Part shown: positions 61,817-63,434 of the stretch, piece after piece | Numbering within the stretch: the first letter of the stretch is position 1 | Layout: each line of letters opens with the position of its first letter | Assembly (NCBI GenBank): GCA_017852395.1 | Contig: JAFMLE010000012.1 | Location: forward strand, 1-63,434 | DNA from: Flavobacteriaceae bacterium | Lineage (GTDB): Bacteria; Bacteroidota; Bacteroidia; Flavobacteriales; Flavobacteriaceae | Direction of reading: 5' to 3' | Length of the DNA stretch: 63,434 nt | The notes under the pieces: model-generated | Databases searched by the model: none | What the model was told of the DNA's origin: nothing | Seen by the model: only the letters and a program-made list of their open reading frames with translations | Translations under genes and position numbers: made by a program

Positions 61817-62497
61817 ATGAACAAGATTTACTCAAAACACACCACTTTATTATTTTTATTTTTAATGTTTTTTGGCCTTAATGCTTGGGGACAGGATTTT
61901 GTAACCAGTAATGCTTGGAATGCAGTTTTTACGACCAAATCCCTAACGGCCAGCACCTCGATTCAATTGGAGTTGCATAACCGAACCCAGCAGTTTTATG
62001 CGGCTCAAGATCAATATTTGATTCGGCCTAATATCGGGTATCGACTCAACAAAAATCTGCAACTGCGTCTTGGGGTAACGCATATCAAAAATGCACCGGC
62101 AACCCTTGAAAACAATATTTGGGAACAATTGTTTTTTAGATATCCAAAAAAATGGGGTGCTTATGGAGGTTGGATCCGAATCGAACACCGCAATATTCAG
62201 AAAAACAACCAAACCCTTACCAATCATCGTTTGCGCTATCGGATGTTTTTGCAAAAACCTTTAAGCGCTCCAGACGCTCAACTACCTGTTTCACTTTTTG
62301 TTATGGGAGAGTTTTTTTGGAAATTGCAAAAAGGAATACTTGCCTCCGATCAACTGTGGAAGTTTGTTGGGTTTAATATCAATTTAAACCCTAAGATGGT
62401 TTTGAGAACGGGATATCAGATGAATTCTATTTATCAAACGGCATTTACAAAACGCGTAAAAAATATTTGGAACACCATTCTTTTTATCAACATTTAA
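61817..62497 (+). CDS. DUF2490 family outer-membrane-like protein
   Basis: A 226-residue protein with a signal peptide (near AWGQ). The rest shows repeating amphipathic strands with aromatic ends (for example LHNRTQQFYAAQDQYLIRPNIGYRLNKNLQLRLGV and RWKLRIEHR-like WIRIEHRNIQ), the DUF2490 pattern of a small barrel. Its function is unknown. It is divergent from the SGNH hydrolase gene. A structured stretch and a terminator follow. Confidence 0.8.
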   Translation: MNKIYSKHTTLLFLFLMFFGLNAWGQDFVTSNAWNAVFTTKSLTASTSIQLELHNRTQQFYAAQDQYLIRPNIGYRLNKNLQLRLGVTHIKNAPATLENNIWEQLFFRYPKKWGAYGGWIRIEHRNIQKNNQTLTNHRLRYRMFLQKPLSAPDAQLPVSLFVMGEFFWKLQKGILASDQLWKFVGFNINLNPKMVLRTGYQMNSIYQTAFTKRVKNIWNTILFINI

Positions 62498-62530
62498 ATA
62501 AAACCGAATAAAATGTGCTTCAAGGGATAT

Positions 62531-62599
62531 TTGACTTGGTAAAGTCAATGAAACAGTAGTAAAGCTTGGGCATCTTCCCGTAGGCACTTTTAGTAGCTT
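62531..62599 (+). ncRNA. Structured RNA candidate before the M20 gene
   Basis: In the 200-base gap between DUF2490 and the M20 peptidase, a perfect 7-bp hairpin TTGACTT-GGTA-AAGTCAA (62531-62548) is followed by a longer element closed by AAGCT/AGCTT (62562-62599) that encloses GGG/CCC and an unpaired purine-rich loop. A terminator comes right after. The block could be a riboswitch-like leader or a 3'-UTR-derived small RNA. I do not recognise a known family with certainty; comparison with the Flavo-1 motif would be the first test. Confidence 0.4.
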
Positions 62600-62605
62600 A
62601 ATTTT

Positions 62606-62638
62606 AAAAAAGCCACCCCTTGCGGGTGGTTTTTTTTA
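62606..62638 (+). terminator. Intrinsic terminator before the M20 gene
   Basis: AGCCACCC pairs with GGGTGGTT (62611-62618 and 62624-62631) around a 5-base loop, followed by a T-run to 62637. It may end the DUF2490 transcript or attenuate the M20 gene, whose ATG is 60 bases further. Confidence 0.87.
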
Positions 62639-62697
62639 GGTGTAGAAATGAAAATTTTATGTAGATTTCTATACTTTCAAAAGATAAAATAGGACAG

Positions 62698-63434
62698 ATG
62701 ACTCGAGCAAAACAATTATCGAAATACCGTACCCTCGTTTTGATAGGACTAACTGCAAGCAATTTGATTGCGCAAGAATGGGATACGTCTAGAATTCAAA
62801 AAGAAACCGTAGAAAATCTAGCATCTATAACTGCTGATTTTCTAAACTATTTGTCCATACCAAACGTTAGTAGCGATTTGGCCGGGATCGAACAAAATGG
62901 GAACTACCTCCAAAACTATTTAAATGAAATCGGCCTTGACAATCGCATAGTCAAATTTCAAGAAGTTCCCTACCTCTTGGCCGATTGGAATGTTGGGGAA
63001 CAACAAACCATATTGTTCTACCTGCAATTGGATGGGCAACCGGTAGATCCAAAATTGTGGGATCAGACCGACCCATTTGATCCCGTGGTTAAGCTAAAAC
63101 AAGAAAATCAATTTATATCCACATCAAAAAGTACGTTGTTTGATCACCCCGATGATGCTTATATTTTTGCCCGATCGGCTTCCGACTCCAAAGGCCCAGC
63201 TTTTGCCTTTTTATCGGCGTTGGGGCTACTAAAAAAAACCGGTTTTATTCCTGCATATAACATTAAGATTATTGGGGACTTTCAAGAAGAAAAAGGTTCG
63301 CCCACGATTGCTGCATTCGTAAACGAAAATCGCGAACTGCTTCAGGCGCAAAGTATGTTGGTAATGGATGGCACACGACACATTTCTAACAAACCGACAT
63401 TGATGTTTGGTGCCCGCGGGATCGCATATTTTTC
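62698..63434 (+). CDS. M20 family metallopeptidase, N-terminal part (cut by window edge)
   Basis: The frame from ATG 62698 is open to the last base (245 codons). A signal-like hydrophobic segment lies near residues 15-25 (TLVLIGLTASNLIAQ). The M20 body shows FLNYLSIPNVSSDL, then FYLQLDGQPVDPKLWDQTDPFDP (near 100-120), ARSASDSKGPAFAFLSAL (near 160) and GDFQEEKGSP (near 200), the metal ligand regions of this family. Where most M20 enzymes have a zinc-binding His in HxD, this one reads QLD. It is an exopeptidase or deacylase type; substrate unknown. Confidence 0.83.
   Translation, partial: MTRAKQLSKYRTLVLIGLTASNLIAQEWDTSRIQKETVENLASITADFLNYLSIPNVSSDLAGIEQNGNYLQNYLNEIGLDNRIVKFQEVPYLLADWNVGEQQTILFYLQLDGQPVDPKLWDQTDPFDPVVKLKQENQFISTSKSTLFDHPDDAYIFARSASDSKGPAFAFLSALGLLKKTGFIPAYNIKIIGDFQEEKGSPTIAAFVNENRELLQAQSMLVMDGTRHISNKPTLMFGARGIAYF

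Noticed and set aside
1-63434. Mobile elements, prophage, CRISPR arrays, toxin-antitoxin or restriction-modification genes
   Set aside because: No transposase, integrase, phage structural gene, Cas protein, spaced direct repeats or nuclease/methylase defence pair was recognised; the methyltransferases present are rRNA enzymes.

Overview
The window looks like chromosomal DNA of a marine member of Bacteroidota, most likely family Flavobacteriaceae. Three things suggest this: many families that are Bacteroidota-restricted or enriched there (DUF6048, DUF6452, DUF4290, DUF2911, the RNase Y gene beside zapA and a 6S-like RNA, a ResB-CcsA fusion, CtlX); promoter elements of the TAnnTTTG type rather than TATAAT; and an almost complete lack of convincing Shine-Dalgarno sequences. 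I see no insertion sequence, phage, CRISPR array, integron or conjugation gene. It reads as a compact core-type segment.

Layout. 0.4-4.9 kb: a ZIP metal transporter, an RlmL-type rRNA methyltransferase, DUF6048, DUF6452 and RlmD. 5-12 kb: ornithine aminotransferase, cysteine desulfurase, an M23 peptidase, then a coiled-coil protein, ZapA, a 6S-like RNA and RNase Y. 11.7-17.3 kb: a glycerol operon (glpK-glpD-glpF) behind a glycosylasparaginase, then CutC. 17.2-21.3 kb: DUF983, a TauE/SafE transporter, an EamA transporter, an AlkB-type alkane hydroxylase, a lipoprotein metalloprotease and tRNA-Met(CAU). 21.4-29.8 kb: housekeeping genes (START-like protein, class IV aminotransferase, YqgE, HU, Fmt, RecQ, an AAA-type ATPase, DUF493, DUF4290, MurA, DUF1801).

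29.8-35.5 kb holds the most distinctive region: a minus-strand operon of an SRPBCC protein, a short-chain dehydrogenase, a class I photolyase, a 48-residue DUF2256 protein, a DASH cryptochrome, an iron-sulfur (FeS-BCP/PhrB-type) photolyase and a TIGR03643 protein. Most of its junctions overlap. A perfect 9-bp dyad with a 12-base spacer lies over its promoter. It looks like a coordinated light-response and photorepair unit.

35.7-63.4 kb: DUF2911, acyl-CoA thioesterase, a sodium:solute symporter and a large PIG-L protein; the Maf/KdsC-like/DUF2520 trio; a 1041-residue cytochrome c biogenesis fusion; a pair of guanidino-modifying hydrolases (arginine-deiminase-like plus CtlX) that could feed ornithine to the aminotransferase at 5 kb; a divergent pair made of a large zinc metalloprotease and a sortilin-like propeller protein; an MscS channel; gamma-glutamyltransferase; a PLP decarboxylase; a second DUF2911; an SGNH hydrolase; DUF2490; and the start of an M20 peptidase cut by the window edge.

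Two architectural traits stand out. Ten of twelve convergent gene pairs end within -11 to +2 bases of each other, several sharing a 4-base double stop, and the other two are separated by hairpin terminators. Co-directional genes are often joined by ATGA or longer overlaps. All functional names are from reading the protein sequences; no search was run.
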